24,828 nt of DNA, taken from positions 1 through 24,828 of IMG/VR virus record IMGVR_UViG_3300020317_000013. The stretch is one strand, 5' to 3'. The stretch comes from a virus. A program made the translations under genes and the position numbers. Below are positions 15,029 to 20,644 of this stretch, in pieces; the first letter of the stretch is position 1, and every line of letters begins with the position of its first letter. The notes under the pieces were generated by a model. That model worked only from the letters and a program-made list of their open reading frames with translations, was not told the DNA's origin and did not search any database.

Positions 15029-15029
15029 C

Positions 15030-15254
15030 TTATTCTCCCCTTATAGTTTTAAAGGTTTCATTACCAATCATGAGTGTAATACAAGTCATTAAAAAAGACA
15101 GTATTAAAAGCACACTCATAAAAAAGAAGTGACCAAAGTTTGGATTACTAATCATCTCAATAAAGAGATGACCAGTAAAAACCCAACCGCTTATCATACC
15201 CATAGAAGAAAATATAAACAATAAGTAAATATATGCCTTCACAAAGATATTCAT
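15030..15254 (-). CDS. Small membrane protein with two helices
   Basis: The 74-residue protein has two hydrophobic segments (about residues 5-28 and 42-64) joined by a short polar loop, and a charged C-terminus. Its start overlaps the stop of the next small membrane gene by one base (TAATG), so the two may form a complex. No family recognised; superinfection exclusion or membrane takeover are possible roles for such phage genes. Confidence 0.7.
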   Translation of the reverse strand: MNIFVKAYIYLLFIFSSMGMISGWVFTGHLFIEMISNPNFGHFFFMSVLLILSFLMTCITLMIGNETFKTIRGE

Positions 15255-15514
15255 TACACTTCATCCCTTACAAACAAATCCTCAATAATATCTATCACGA
15301 TACGAGTAGACATAAAGGTAAACATTGTACTTAACCATGCACCAACAGAACCATATGCCATTTGCTTTAAAGCCGTCCAAGGAACACCATCTGTTGTAAC
15401 AGTATCAAAGAGGAAAATAAAGGTCATAATCCACATTACTATCGTTACACCAATAAGAGTTAAACCAAACATTGCAGATAATGCATTATCAATAGTTGTA
15501 CTAATACGTTTCAT
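15254..15514 (-). CDS. Small membrane protein with two helices
   Basis: The 86-residue protein has two likely transmembrane helices (about residues 15-37 and 52-74) and an acidic C-terminal tail. It is the first gene of a run of membrane peptides down to 14845, following the promoter at 15548-15576. No family recognised. Confidence 0.7.
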   Translation of the reverse strand: MKRISTTIDNALSAMFGLTLIGVTIVMWIMTFIFLFDTVTTDGVPWTALKQMAYGSVGAWLSTMFTFMSTRIVIDIIEDLFVRDEV

Positions 15515-15547
15515 TTCATTTCTCCATTAAATATACTCATAGCGCAA

Positions 15548-15576
15548 ACTATAGCATATATCATTACTACTGTCAA
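15548..15576 (-). promoter_or_regulatory. TTGACA-N17-TATAGT promoter
   Basis: Minus-strand TTGACA (15571-15576), 17 bases, TATAGT (15548-15553). The -35 box overlaps the stop codon of the 44-residue membrane gene before it. It drives the membrane peptide run and possibly the HNH gene. Confidence 0.75.
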
Positions 15577-15707
15577 TCTTTTCTTCGTGTTGTATCAATA
15601 TGCCCATTTTTATATGCCAACCATACCATTACTATCGGCCCACCAATTATAAGAGCCATTCCAAAGAGTATATCACCCAAGTTAGTAAGTGTTACCATTA
15701 AATCCAT
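15573..15707 (-). CDS. 44-aa membrane peptide
   Basis: MDLMVTLTNLGDILFGMALI... of 44 residues, one hydrophobic helix and a basic C-terminus (TTRRKD). Its ATG overlaps the upstream stop by one base (TAATG), the same coupling used repeatedly nearby. The stop codon lies in the next promoter. Function unknown. Confidence 0.6.
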   Translation of the reverse strand: MDLMVTLTNLGDILFGMALIIGGPIVMVWLAYKNGHIDTTRRKD

Positions 15708-15943
15708 TACCAAGCCTCACTCATTATTTCATTCTTAATATCTGCCAGTGGACTAAGATACTCTTTCATTTTGCGAACTGCGCCTTTTCTACTTACCGCT
15801 CCATGAATTATAGACGCAATATCATCGTCATCATAGCACTCTACTACAATATCCCAACCATCTTCCTCATAGTGCCATGTCGCGTAATTTTTTATACCAT
15901 CCACAAGTTTTGCTAGTTCATCTTTCTTATATTCAAAAGTCAT
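15707..15943 (-). CDS. Small soluble protein, function unknown
   Basis: The 78-residue protein is acidic in the middle (a run of four Asp in CYDDDDI) with an R-K rich helix near the end. A TAGGAGA ribosome site precedes the ATG. It is coupled to a membrane peptide downstream (TAATG) and follows another membrane peptide upstream. No family recognised. Confidence 0.65.
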   Translation of the reverse strand: MTFEYKKDELAKLVDGIKNYATWHYEEDGWDIVVECYDDDDIASIIHGAVSRKGAVRKMKEYLSPLADIKNEIMSEAW

Positions 15944-15952
15944 CTTATTCTC

Positions 15953-16129
15953 CTAGTAATTTTCATCTTCATCTTCATCTTCAGTAAATAGTTGACCAGT
16001 GTTATTTGCTACAAACAACCAACCTAGTACACCCATACACATTAGGTAGCCTGAGAGTGAACCTAGATACATGAGTACTAACCCCATTCCCCCAAATACT
16101 ACCGCGAACATAACCCATAAACCATTCAT
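15953..16129 (-). CDS. 58-aa two-helix membrane protein with acidic tail
   Basis: MNGLWVMFAVVFGGMGLVLM... of 58 residues, two hydrophobic segments with glycines, then an alternating acidic tail (TEDEDEDENY). Its ATG overlaps the stop of the upstream gene by four bases (ATGA), which supports its reality. Size and topology resemble small phage membrane effectors; the acidic tail would face the cytoplasm or periplasm depending on orientation. Function unknown. Confidence 0.6.
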   Translation of the reverse strand: MNGLWVMFAVVFGGMGLVLMYLGSLSGYLMCMGVLGWLFVANNTGQLFTEDEDEDENY

Positions 16130-16296
16130 ATTAAAAGTTCTCCAATTTGCATGTTAAGATTATCTATCATGCTTTGAGTAGCATCAACAGCCCTTTGATC
16201 TACGGGATTTTGTGCGAGAATTTCTTTTAAGTTTCTTTCACACGCTGCAATATAACCTTGTAATGTTTCAATCATTGTTTTATCCATAAAGTTCAT
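16126..16296 (-). CDS. 56-aa helical protein
   Basis: The start at 16296 (MNFMDKTMIETLQ...) is chosen because AAAGGAGAG lies just before it. A longer frame from 16422 would run through the promoter. The product is a soluble, mainly helical 56-residue protein. It is coupled by ATGA overlap to the two-helix membrane protein. Function unknown. Confidence 0.65.
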   Translation of the reverse strand: MNFMDKTMIETLQGYIAACERNLKEILAQNPVDQRAVDATQSMIDNLNMQIGELLI

Positions 16297-16315
16297 GATT
16301 CTCTCCTTTATCTGA

Positions 16316-16344
16316 TTTCTAGCATACGAGGAAATTATTGTCAA
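16316..16344 (-). promoter_or_regulatory. TTGACA-N17-TAGAAA promoter
   Basis: Minus-strand TTGACA (16339-16344), 17 bases, TAGAAA (16316-16321), followed by AAAGGAGAGAATC. The -10 box is weaker than in the sister promoters, but the spacing and leader fit the same design. It would drive the small genes from 16296 downwards. Confidence 0.6.
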
Positions 16345-16371
16345 CACTTTTATAATGACCGCCTCGCGAAG

Positions 16372-16446
16372 AACTAATACTCGGATGTTAGTTACGCTTG
16401 ATATTGTATAGTTCTGATACAATGGTGTTAGTTATATTTTAACACC
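16372..16446. other. Three consecutive hairpins between two small genes
   Basis: Three perfect inverted repeats follow one another: AACTAA/TTAGTT (16372-16377 and 16388-16393), ATTGTAT/ATACAAT (16403-16409 and 16417-16423) and GGTGTTA/TAACACC (16424-16430 and 16440-16446). The last spans the stop codon of the glycine-zipper gene. None has a T-run, so they are not standard terminators. They could stabilise the 3' end of the transcript or be part of a small structured RNA. Confidence 0.5.
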
Positions 16447-16810
16447 TAACTAATCTACCACCAACATTACAAGTGGTGAGATTTGAATTTAAATTATTAT
16501 TTGATCTTGAAAAGTTATGAGGATTATTACAGACTTTTACTGTCCTATAACCGATAATCCTAGCAGTAGGTGTATTCAACGCTGTATGACGCCCTAGAAG
16601 CGCACCTATAGCACCTGCTATGTAACTCCCACTACCATTACCAACTTGACTACCAATCAATCCCCCAAGGGCCATTCCAGCCCACTCATTTTGCATTTGG
16701 TATACTGGAACCTTTACTAAGGTACACTCTTGAGCATGAGATTGATCAGTGAGCAGGATAGAGGCCACAGCGGAAGCCGCAATGACCTTTAGAAGCGATT
16801 TCACAATCAT
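16439..16810 (-). CDS. Secreted glycine-zipper protein
   Basis: The 123-residue protein has an N-terminal signal peptide (basic start, hydrophobic core, probable cut after A26 in SHA-QE) and then a glycine-zipper segment, GGLIGSQVGNGSG and AGAIGALLG (about residues 49-74). This resembles the 17-kDa surface antigen/glycine-zipper family found in outer-membrane lipoproteins. The C-terminus has several Cys and Asn residues. It would act in the periplasm or insert in a membrane, perhaps altering the envelope or excluding other phages. It overlaps the gene before it by four bases. An unusual cargo for a phage early region. Confidence 0.75.
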   Translation of the reverse strand: MIVKSLLKVIAASAVASILLTDQSHAQECTLVKVPVYQMQNEWAGMALGGLIGSQVGNGSGSYIAGAIGALLGRHTALNTPTARIIGYRTVKVCNNPHNFSRSNNNLNSNLTTCNVGGRLVRC

Positions 16811-17073
16811 GCGACTTGCAGCATTGAGAAAGGAACTTGAACATCAGTCACACCATGCCGACCATAGTTCATGCTGACTACAGCCTTTTTGCTGTTGATC
16901 TTGACAATAGTGCCGGGGGTCTGTTTGGTCTTTTGAACAACCATCACTTTTTGGCCTACTGTATATGTGGCTTGAGCGGCAATCGTTTTGATCTGATTTG
17001 CATAATGCATGATCTGGCTCAGTTCAGTTTGGTCCATTTTCAGCATTGCTTGCTTGATTTCAGTAACAGTCAT
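16807..17073 (-). CDS. Small SH3/KOW-like domain protein
   Basis: The start at 17073 (MTVTEIKQ...) is chosen because the standard leader CTTGAAAGGACGCAAA runs right up to it; an ATG five codons earlier lies inside the ribosome site. The 88-residue product has an N-terminal helical part and then a beta-rich C-terminal half (TVGQKVMVV, GTIVKINSKKAVVSM) like small SH3/KOW barrels that bind RNA or proteins. It shares a transcript with the glycine-zipper gene. Function unknown. Confidence 0.68.
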   Translation of the reverse strand: MTVTEIKQAMLKMDQTELSQIMHYANQIKTIAAQATYTVGQKVMVVQKTKQTPGTIVKINSKKAVVSMNYGRHGVTDVQVPFSMLQVA

Positions 17074-17114
17074 TTTGCGTCCTTTCAAGACTAAGTGATT
17101 CTCTCTACTCTTAT

Positions 17115-17143
17115 AAACTAATATAAAAGTAGAGGTTTGTCAA
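17115..17143 (-). promoter_or_regulatory. TTGACA-N17-TAGTTT promoter with conserved downstream box
   Basis: Minus-strand TTGACA (17138-17143), 17 bases, TAGTTT (17115-17120), then ATAAGAGTAGAGAGAATCAC and CTTGAAAGGA, matching the leaders at 12.3, 12.6, 19.9 and 20.6 kb. Confidence 0.75.
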
Positions 17144-17146
17144 GTA

Positions 17147-17431
17147 TTATCCAACCTGTGCATTAATGATTTCAACCAACTGATCAGCAAAAATATTATC
17201 AAGTTCTTTGTCAGTGACCACGTTCATTTTCCGAACTCGCTGGAACTTAACATCATAGAGGTCTTGACCGTTCAATTCAATTGAAACATAACCTTTCCAC
17301 TTAACCATACCAGAAGTTTTAAACCGTAGACCCTCAGTGCTGGTCTTGACAAAATCTTTTGCGCCCCAAGCACCAAATGCCCAGAAGTCTAATGCTTTGA
17401 TTTGGTCACGAATTGTTTCTGCGATGTTCAT
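17147..17431 (-). CDS. Conserved small phage protein (94 aa)
   Basis: The 94-residue protein opens MNIAETIRDQIKALDFWAFGAWGAK, continues with GLRFKTSGMVKWKG and LNGQDLYDVKF, and ends with a DQLVEIINAQVG helix. I recognise this pattern as recurring in many unrelated large phages; its function is not known to me. It is transcribed singly from the promoter at 17460-17488 with an AGAGAGAATCAC leader. Confidence 0.78.
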   Translation of the reverse strand: MNIAETIRDQIKALDFWAFGAWGAKDFVKTSTEGLRFKTSGMVKWKGYVSIELNGQDLYDVKFQRVRKMNVVTDKELDNIFADQLVEIINAQVG

Positions 17432-17459
17432 GTGATTCTCTCTTTCTCTTGTTCACATA

Positions 17460-17488
17460 TTCATAACATTTGAATTACATAGTGTCAA
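17460..17488 (-). promoter_or_regulatory. TTGACA-N17-TATGAA promoter
   Basis: Minus-strand TTGACA (17483-17488), 17 bases, TATGAA (17460-17465). The -35 box encodes L-D-T at the end of the upstream gene, an arrangement repeated at 19.98 kb. Confidence 0.68.
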
Positions 17489-17669
17489 GTTGTTTTTCTT
17501 GTTTCATTTCTCGCAAGATTTTAACAGCCTCTTGTCTGCATTCTGCGCGACTATTTTCCCATGGGCTACTATCTATCAGCAATCCCTGATAACGATGTGT
17601 GGCGGTCCTACACCCCACACTATCTGTTGAGATGGAAATATCCTTGGTCAACCAATATTTATTATTCAT
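17475..17669 (-). CDS. Small soluble protein (64 aa), function unknown
   Basis: A 64-residue protein with a polar N-terminus, two cysteines and a helical C-terminus (ECRQEAVKILREMKQE). Its ATG overlaps the stop of the gene before it (TAATG), and its last codons include the next promoter's -35 box. No family recognised. Confidence 0.62.
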   Translation of the reverse strand: MNNKYWLTKDISISTDSVGCRTATHRYQGLLIDSSPWENSRAECRQEAVKILREMKQEKQLDTM

Positions 17670-17884
17670 TAGACTGAACCCTCACCGTTATATACACCTT
17701 TTTCTGCGGCAGCATAATAATCTGGAATTGGCAATTCTCTTTTTGCTAATTCAGCAGCGTATCCTTTAGCAGCAGTTTCGTTCATTGATCCTTTAGTATG
17801 ACCAATAGAACCACAATCAGTAGCGGCAGCATTTTCATAATACTCAACCAATTCTACATCTGTTAAAATTGTTACGTTATTCAT
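17669..17884 (-). CDS. Small acidic protein (71 aa), function unknown
   Basis: ATG at 17884 is preferred over a GTG one codon earlier because of its spacing to AGGAG. The 71-residue product is acidic and alanine-rich (VELVEYYENAAATDCGS, then AAKGYAAELAKREL). No family recognised. It is coupled to the 64-residue gene by TAATG. Confidence 0.6.
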   Translation of the reverse strand: MNNVTILTDVELVEYYENAAATDCGSIGHTKGSMNETAAKGYAAELAKRELPIPDYYAAAEKGVYNGEGSV

Positions 17885-17894
17885 CACTTATCTC

Positions 17895-18083
17895 CTAATC
17901 TAACAATGCCTCTAATTGGCGGGTTGCATCACGTAAAACCATTTGAGCATCACGTAAGCAAGACTCTAACAGATAACCACCACCTTGCGTGATGCTGTTT
18001 GTGAGGTATTGAATTTCTTCTTCACTATCAGCAATGCACTCTTTCAAGGCAGAAATCTTTGCGGAGTTTGTCCATTCAGTCAT
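17895..18083 (-). CDS. Small helical protein (62 aa), function unknown
   Basis: A 62-residue, mainly helical, acidic protein with two likely amphipathic helices (about residues 7-30 and 40-60), as in a helical hairpin. An AAAGGAAAA ribosome site precedes the ATG. No family recognised. Confidence 0.6.
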   Translation of the reverse strand: MTEWTNSAKISALKECIADSEEEIQYLTNSITQGGGYLLESCLRDAQMVLRDATRQLEALLD

Positions 18084-18094
18084 AGTCTTTTCCT

Positions 18095-18298
18095 TTATAT
18101 CGGAGTTTCAGTAACAATTATGCGCCGACCAAGATTTTTCATTATTGCGTTCTCGGTATAAACTTTTACCTTACCATCGTTATACATGACAGTGATCAGA
18201 TTTTCGCCATCAGCATCATGTTGGATTGATGAAATCTCACCAATACCAATCCGACCAGAAGCGTAAGGCCGTACAACACCCATTCCAACATCAAACAT
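18095..18298 (-). CDS. Small beta-rich protein (67 aa), function unknown
   Basis: A 67-residue protein with alternating hydrophobic residues (IGIGEISSIQHD, LITVMYNDGKVKVYT), as expected for a small beta barrel. The start follows AAAGGAGAGTGATCA and the exact 47-base promoter repeat. It is the first of four tightly spaced small genes down to 17475. No family recognised. Confidence 0.65.
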   Translation of the reverse strand: MFDVGMGVVRPYASGRIGIGEISSIQHDADGENLITVMYNDGKVKVYTENAIMKNLGRRIIVTETPI

Positions 18299-18316
18299 TG
18301 ATCACTCTCCTTTGAT

Positions 18317-18363
18317 TACATTATATGAATACATGATTCGTTAAAGATTGTCAATAGTTATTT
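18317..18363. repeat. 47-bp perfect direct repeat, copy 1 (promoter-bearing)
   Basis: Identical base for base to 18609-18655. It contains a complete promoter and runs to the stop codon region of the gene upstream. Each copy stands in front of a different small gene. Confidence 0.95.
18326..18354 (-). promoter_or_regulatory. TTGACA-N17-TATTCA promoter in repeat copy 1
   Basis: Minus-strand TTGACA (18349-18354), 17 bases, TATTCA (18326-18331), immediately followed by TATAAT (18320-18325). The perfect TATAAT sits at spacing 23, so which hexamer acts as -10 is unclear. The same TAnnnn-then-ATAA arrangement appears in the other promoters of this zone. It drives the 67-residue gene. Confidence 0.65.
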
Positions 18364-18586
18364 ACATCTCAATTAGAGTTGCGAGATGATTGAGGGCTTT
18401 TGACCGAGCCTTCATTTCATTCAGTGTCATTAGAACAAGTTGTGTAGTGGTCAGGCTATTCCGCTTAGACCAAACAGCATACATATCATCTCGCTCATAT
18501 ACGACTTGATACTTTGTACCACGCGCTTCAAGAGCATACATCATTTTGTTGTTTTCGGTCATGGTGGTTTCAACGATCATAGACAT
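18362..18586 (-). CDS. Small protein (74 aa), function unknown
   Basis: The start at 18586 (MSMIVETT...) follows AGAAAGAGAGCC and lies downstream of the promoter; a longer frame to 18646 would cross the -10 and -35 boxes and is rejected. The 74-residue product has a beta-rich first half (YQVVYERDDMYAVW) and a helical second half. No family recognised. Confidence 0.65.
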   Translation of the reverse strand: MSMIVETTMTENNKMMYALEARGTKYQVVYERDDMYAVWSKRNSLTTTQLVLMTLNEMKARSKALNHLATLIEM

Positions 18587-18608
18587 ATTCGGCTCTCTTT
18601 CTGTTGGG

Positions 18609-18655
18609 TACATTATATGAATACATGATTCGTTAAAGATTGTCAATAGTTATTT
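18609..18655. repeat. 47-bp perfect direct repeat, copy 2 (promoter-bearing)
   Basis: Second exact copy of the 18317-18363 segment, 292 bases away. It overlaps the last codons and stop of the gene at 18650-18862, just as copy 1 overlaps the stop of the 74-residue gene. Gene plus promoter modules here seem to be joined at these segments. Confidence 0.95.
18618..18646 (-). promoter_or_regulatory. TTGACA-N17-TATTCA promoter in repeat copy 2
   Basis: Minus-strand TTGACA (18641-18646), 17 bases, TATTCA (18618-18623), then TATAAT. It drives the 74-residue gene with a short leader. Confidence 0.65.
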
Positions 18656-18862
18656 GAGATTATCGGGCTTCTTTGCCATAGCCATCCAATCTTCTTCCCG
18701 CAAGCCATACCCAATATCATATCCTTCATAATAAGCAACATGGTGGATGGGCCAAACTTCTTCGCCATTCTTCTTAGGTTTGTTATTCATACCATCTTTC
18801 ATACCATCATCAAAAGCATTTTTTGCACCCACCAGCCAGGAGGTGTTATCTTCTTTATTCAT
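18650..18862 (-). CDS. Small protein (70 aa), function unknown
   Basis: The start at 18862 follows AAGGAAAGAGAAG; a longer frame to 18916 would run into the promoter. The 70-residue product contains WLVGAKNAFDDGMKDG and HHVAYYEGYDIGYG, a pattern of small helical phage proteins in which a glycine-aromatic stretch repeats (GYDIGYG). No function known. Confidence 0.65.
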   Translation of the reverse strand: MNKEDNTSWLVGAKNAFDDGMKDGMNNKPKKNGEEVWPIHHVAYYEGYDIGYGLREEDWMAMAKKPDNLK

Positions 18863-18904
18863 CTTCTCTTTCCTTGTTAAAAATAAAACTCTTTCTAGAT
18901 TCCA

Positions 18905-18933
18905 AAGGTAATACATTCGGGCGAGATTGTCAA
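18905..18933 (-). promoter_or_regulatory. TTGACA-N17-TACCTT promoter
   Basis: Minus-strand TTGACA (18928-18933), 17 bases, TACCTT (18905-18910). It drives the 70-residue gene and is divergent from the plus-strand promoter at 18970. Confidence 0.55.
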
Positions 18934-18969
18934 GACTTGATCAGCAAATAAAATAATTTATTTTAGGGA

Positions 18970-18999
18970 TTGACAAACAGGATACAGGCGTGTTATATT
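18970..18999 (+). promoter_or_regulatory. Plus-strand sigma70-like promoter without a clear gene
   Basis: TTGACA (18970-18975) with TTATAT at 17 bases or TATATT at 18 bases (18993-18999). The sequence after it to 19161 has no frame with a ribosome site longer than 19 codons. It contains AACTGAC/GTCAGTT as a possible stem around a 35-base loop. It may start a small RNA or an antisense transcript against the 119-residue gene. The 228 bases from 18934 to 19161 hold this promoter, a minus-strand terminator and no gene I can support. Confidence 0.5.
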
Positions 19000-19082
19000 A
19001 AACTGACAACCTATGAAAACTGATTCGCATTTACATACCTCGTCAGTTCATCTTAACATGCAGGTAGTATGAATGTCAAGAC

Positions 19083-19111
19083 AAAAAAAAGAGTAGTATC
19101 TCTACTACTCT
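19083..19111 (-). terminator. Rho-independent terminator
   Basis: On the minus strand AGAGTAGTA-GAGA-TACTACTCT forms a perfect nine-pair stem followed directly by TTTTTTTT (complement of the A-run 19083-19090). It ends the transcript of the 119-residue gene. Not bidirectional: there is no T-run on the plus side. Confidence 0.88.
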
Positions 19112-19161
19112 CAGTTGGGAAAAACCGTCTGACGAACGGTATTAGTATGTTCTTGGGTTGA

Positions 19162-19521
19162 TCAATAAGAGGTCGCGTAAATCATATCTTCCACTGCTTC
19201 AACACAACCTTCGGTATCAAGAGCAGCACAAACAGCCGCCTCAAAAACCTCAACCACATCATTACCAGCAACTGTCTCGGAACCTCGTATAGTCGCTTGA
19301 ATACCATCTCCAGGAAACGCTGTGATCGTACCTACATCGTGATAGGAAGAACCATCAACAGTATAGCCAATGCTCCAAACAGGTGTGTTATAATCCCACT
19401 CACCATCATGATCTAGAACTCGCTCCATATTAAAATGAATTGAATTATCGGAACCACGACGATTAACCTCACGCGCCATATGACCGTGACCAGTAATATT
19501 CGCTGAAACTGCACTTTGCAT
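19162..19521 (-). CDS. Unrecognised soluble protein (119 aa)
   Basis: A 119-residue acidic protein with a beta-rich middle (VWSIGYTVDGSSYHD, GIQATIRGS) and a helical, acidic C-terminus with two cysteines. No family recognised. It is a single-gene unit: promoter at 19559-19587, AGAGAGTTTCAG leader, terminator at 19083-19111. Its base composition is a little richer in GC than the small genes to its left. Confidence 0.7.
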   Translation of the reverse strand: MQSAVSANITGHGHMAREVNRRGSDNSIHFNMERVLDHDGEWDYNTPVWSIGYTVDGSSYHDVGTITAFPGDGIQATIRGSETVAGNDVVEVFEAAVCAALDTEGCVEAVEDMIYATSY

Positions 19522-19558
19522 CTGAAACTCTCTTTCTCAATTGTTTCTTTCAATTACA

Positions 19559-19587
19559 GTTATGGCATGATTCGTAACCAATGTCAA
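19559..19587 (-). promoter_or_regulatory. TTGACA-N17-CATAAC promoter
   Basis: Minus-strand TTGACA (19582-19587), 17 bases, CATAAC (19559-19564). It lies at the 3' border of the structured RNA candidate and drives the 119-residue gene. Confidence 0.6.
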
Positions 19588-19950
19588 CCCTAAATCTTTA
19601 AGAAAGTATGCCTCGCACCCTTACTTAAAAACTTAGTTGCTGGGCCTTTTGAATTGGGCGCGCCCCCATCCATCCAACCCAGACCAGACTTCTCTGGGTT
19701 GACCCTATATCACCTTGCTTCGCCATAGATTTCAATTCATATAGGGAGAACCTACTTTCGCTTTTTGTGGCGTTAATTTAAACCATCGGACCTTCTCCAA
19801 TTATGAAAGTATTTTTTAACAAGGTCATGTCCTACTGTCGGAACACATTCTTTATCGTTAGGTCTAGGGATATCGCAACATACGCCCCCAAATCAAAACA
19901 GCAAATCTAATTTGCACCCTGTTAAAAAATACTTTCGTGATTCTTTCTAC
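19588..19950 (-). ncRNA. Candidate large structured non-coding RNA (about 360 nt)
   Basis: No gene with a ribosome site fits here on either strand, yet a strong promoter starts transcription near 19950. The minus-strand transcript can fold into two domains, each closed by the same heptamer pair GAAAGUA/UACUUUC (19930-19936 with 19805-19811; 19753-19759 with 19602-19608). In domain 1 the closing stem extends to 17 perfect pairs (19920-19936 with 19805-19821) and holds a GCAAAT/ATTTGC hairpin (19901-19915). In domain 2, CCCTATAT pairs with ATATAGGG (19703-19710, 19739-19746), AACCCAGA with TCTGGGTT (19676-19683, 19693-19700), and GGAGAA may pair with TTCTCC. GC-rich blocks stand out from AT-rich surroundings. 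It does not match tmRNA, RNase P, 6S or SRP RNA. The exact 3' end is unknown. Confidence 0.6.
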
Positions 19951-19956
19951 TCTTAT

Positions 19957-19985
19957 AATCTAGTCTAATTACGCTGTCGTGTCAA
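19957..19985 (-). promoter_or_regulatory. TTGACA-N17-TAGATT promoter of the RNA candidate
   Basis: Minus-strand TTGACA (19980-19985), 17 bases, TAGATT (19957-19962), followed by ATAAGAGTAGAAAGAATCAC. It has the same design as the coding promoters nearby, but no ribosome site or gene follows. Its -35 box encodes L-D-T at the end of the 74-residue gene. Confidence 0.75.
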
Positions 19986-20193
19986 GTGCTTTTAATTTAT
20001 CTGTTGCAGACACAATCATCGCGATTTGTTCATCATAAGCCTCATCAGACAAATCTGCCAAAACTGAGGCCATCGCGCTCTCTAGGTAACCCGCGATATA
20101 GGCATGATTATTATCACCATACTTATTCGTTGCGCTCTTAGATAGATCAGATAGAACCAACCGCGCTACCGACTTTTTGTTTTTCGTGTCCAT
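19969..20193 (-). CDS. Small soluble protein (74 aa), function unknown
   Basis: A 74-residue helical protein, alanine-rich in the centre (IAGYLESAMASVLADL). Its ATG overlaps the stop of the gene before it (TAATG). Its end carries the promoter of the RNA candidate. No family recognised. Confidence 0.65.
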   Translation of the reverse strand: MDTKNKKSVARLVLSDLSKSATNKYGDNNHAYIAGYLESAMASVLADLSDEAYDEQIAMIVSATDKLKALDTTA

Positions 20194-20423
20194 TACACCA
20201 ACTCCAATGCTTTTTTCAACAACATGCTTGCGCCATCATCAGAGGCAAAGCCATTCTCAGAGGCGAAATCCATAGATGAACCAGCATATATTTCAGAGGC
20301 CATACCCTTTGTGGTAAGAACATAAGCAACCATCTCAGGCGACTTACCGTAACCAACAAGACCATCAGTATCTGAATACATCTGGATGCCTCCATTGTGG
20401 GCTGAAATATAATCTACTGACAT
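20193..20423 (-). CDS. Small protein (76 aa), function unknown
   Basis: ATG at 20423 with AAAGGA seven bases upstream is the probable start; a TTG two codons earlier also opens the frame. The 76-residue acidic product contains GGIQMYSDTDGLVGYG and a C-terminal helix (SMLLKKALELV). No family recognised. It is transcribed with the coiled-coil gene upstream. Confidence 0.65.
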   Translation of the reverse strand: MSVDYISAHNGGIQMYSDTDGLVGYGKSPEMVAYVLTTKGMASEIYAGSSMDFASENGFASDDGASMLLKKALELV

Positions 20424-20452
20424 TCGCAAATCCTTTCTTTAAGAGTAATTGA

Positions 20453-20608
20453 TTAAGGGTTAGTTCCATATGGTCCAGCGACATAAGGCGGGTTTAATTC
20501 AACCTCAACTTCATGGAGCCTTTCTTCCAATTCACTAACAGTTTCGGTCAGACTTGAGACCATCTCCATCAAGGTTTCTATCCTTGCCATCATCAGTTCT
20601 TCAGTCAT
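20453..20608 (-). CDS. 51-aa coiled-coil protein
   Basis: MTEELMMARIETLMEMVSSL... of 51 residues is a continuous heptad helix with a short proline-glycine tail. The leader with GAGAGGA and the ATAAGAGTA-box promoter directly upstream support it as a gene. It probably forms a homo-oligomer or binds a host coiled coil. Function unknown. Confidence 0.68.
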   Translation of the reverse strand: MTEELMMARIETLMEMVSSLTETVSELEERLHEVEVELNPPYVAGPYGTNP

Positions 20609-20644
20609 TCGCAAATCCTCTCAAGTGATTCTCTCTACTCTTAT

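Noticed and set aside
19030-19140. CTGACGA strings resembling the hammerhead ribozyme core CUGANGA
   Set aside because: The required GAAA segment and the three surrounding stems are missing in both orientations, so the match is chance.
19588-19950. Identification of the structured RNA as tmRNA or RNase P RNA
   Set aside because: No tRNA-like ends, no tag reading frame, and no conserved P4 or L-region sequences beyond a vague GGAGAAGGTCC similarity.
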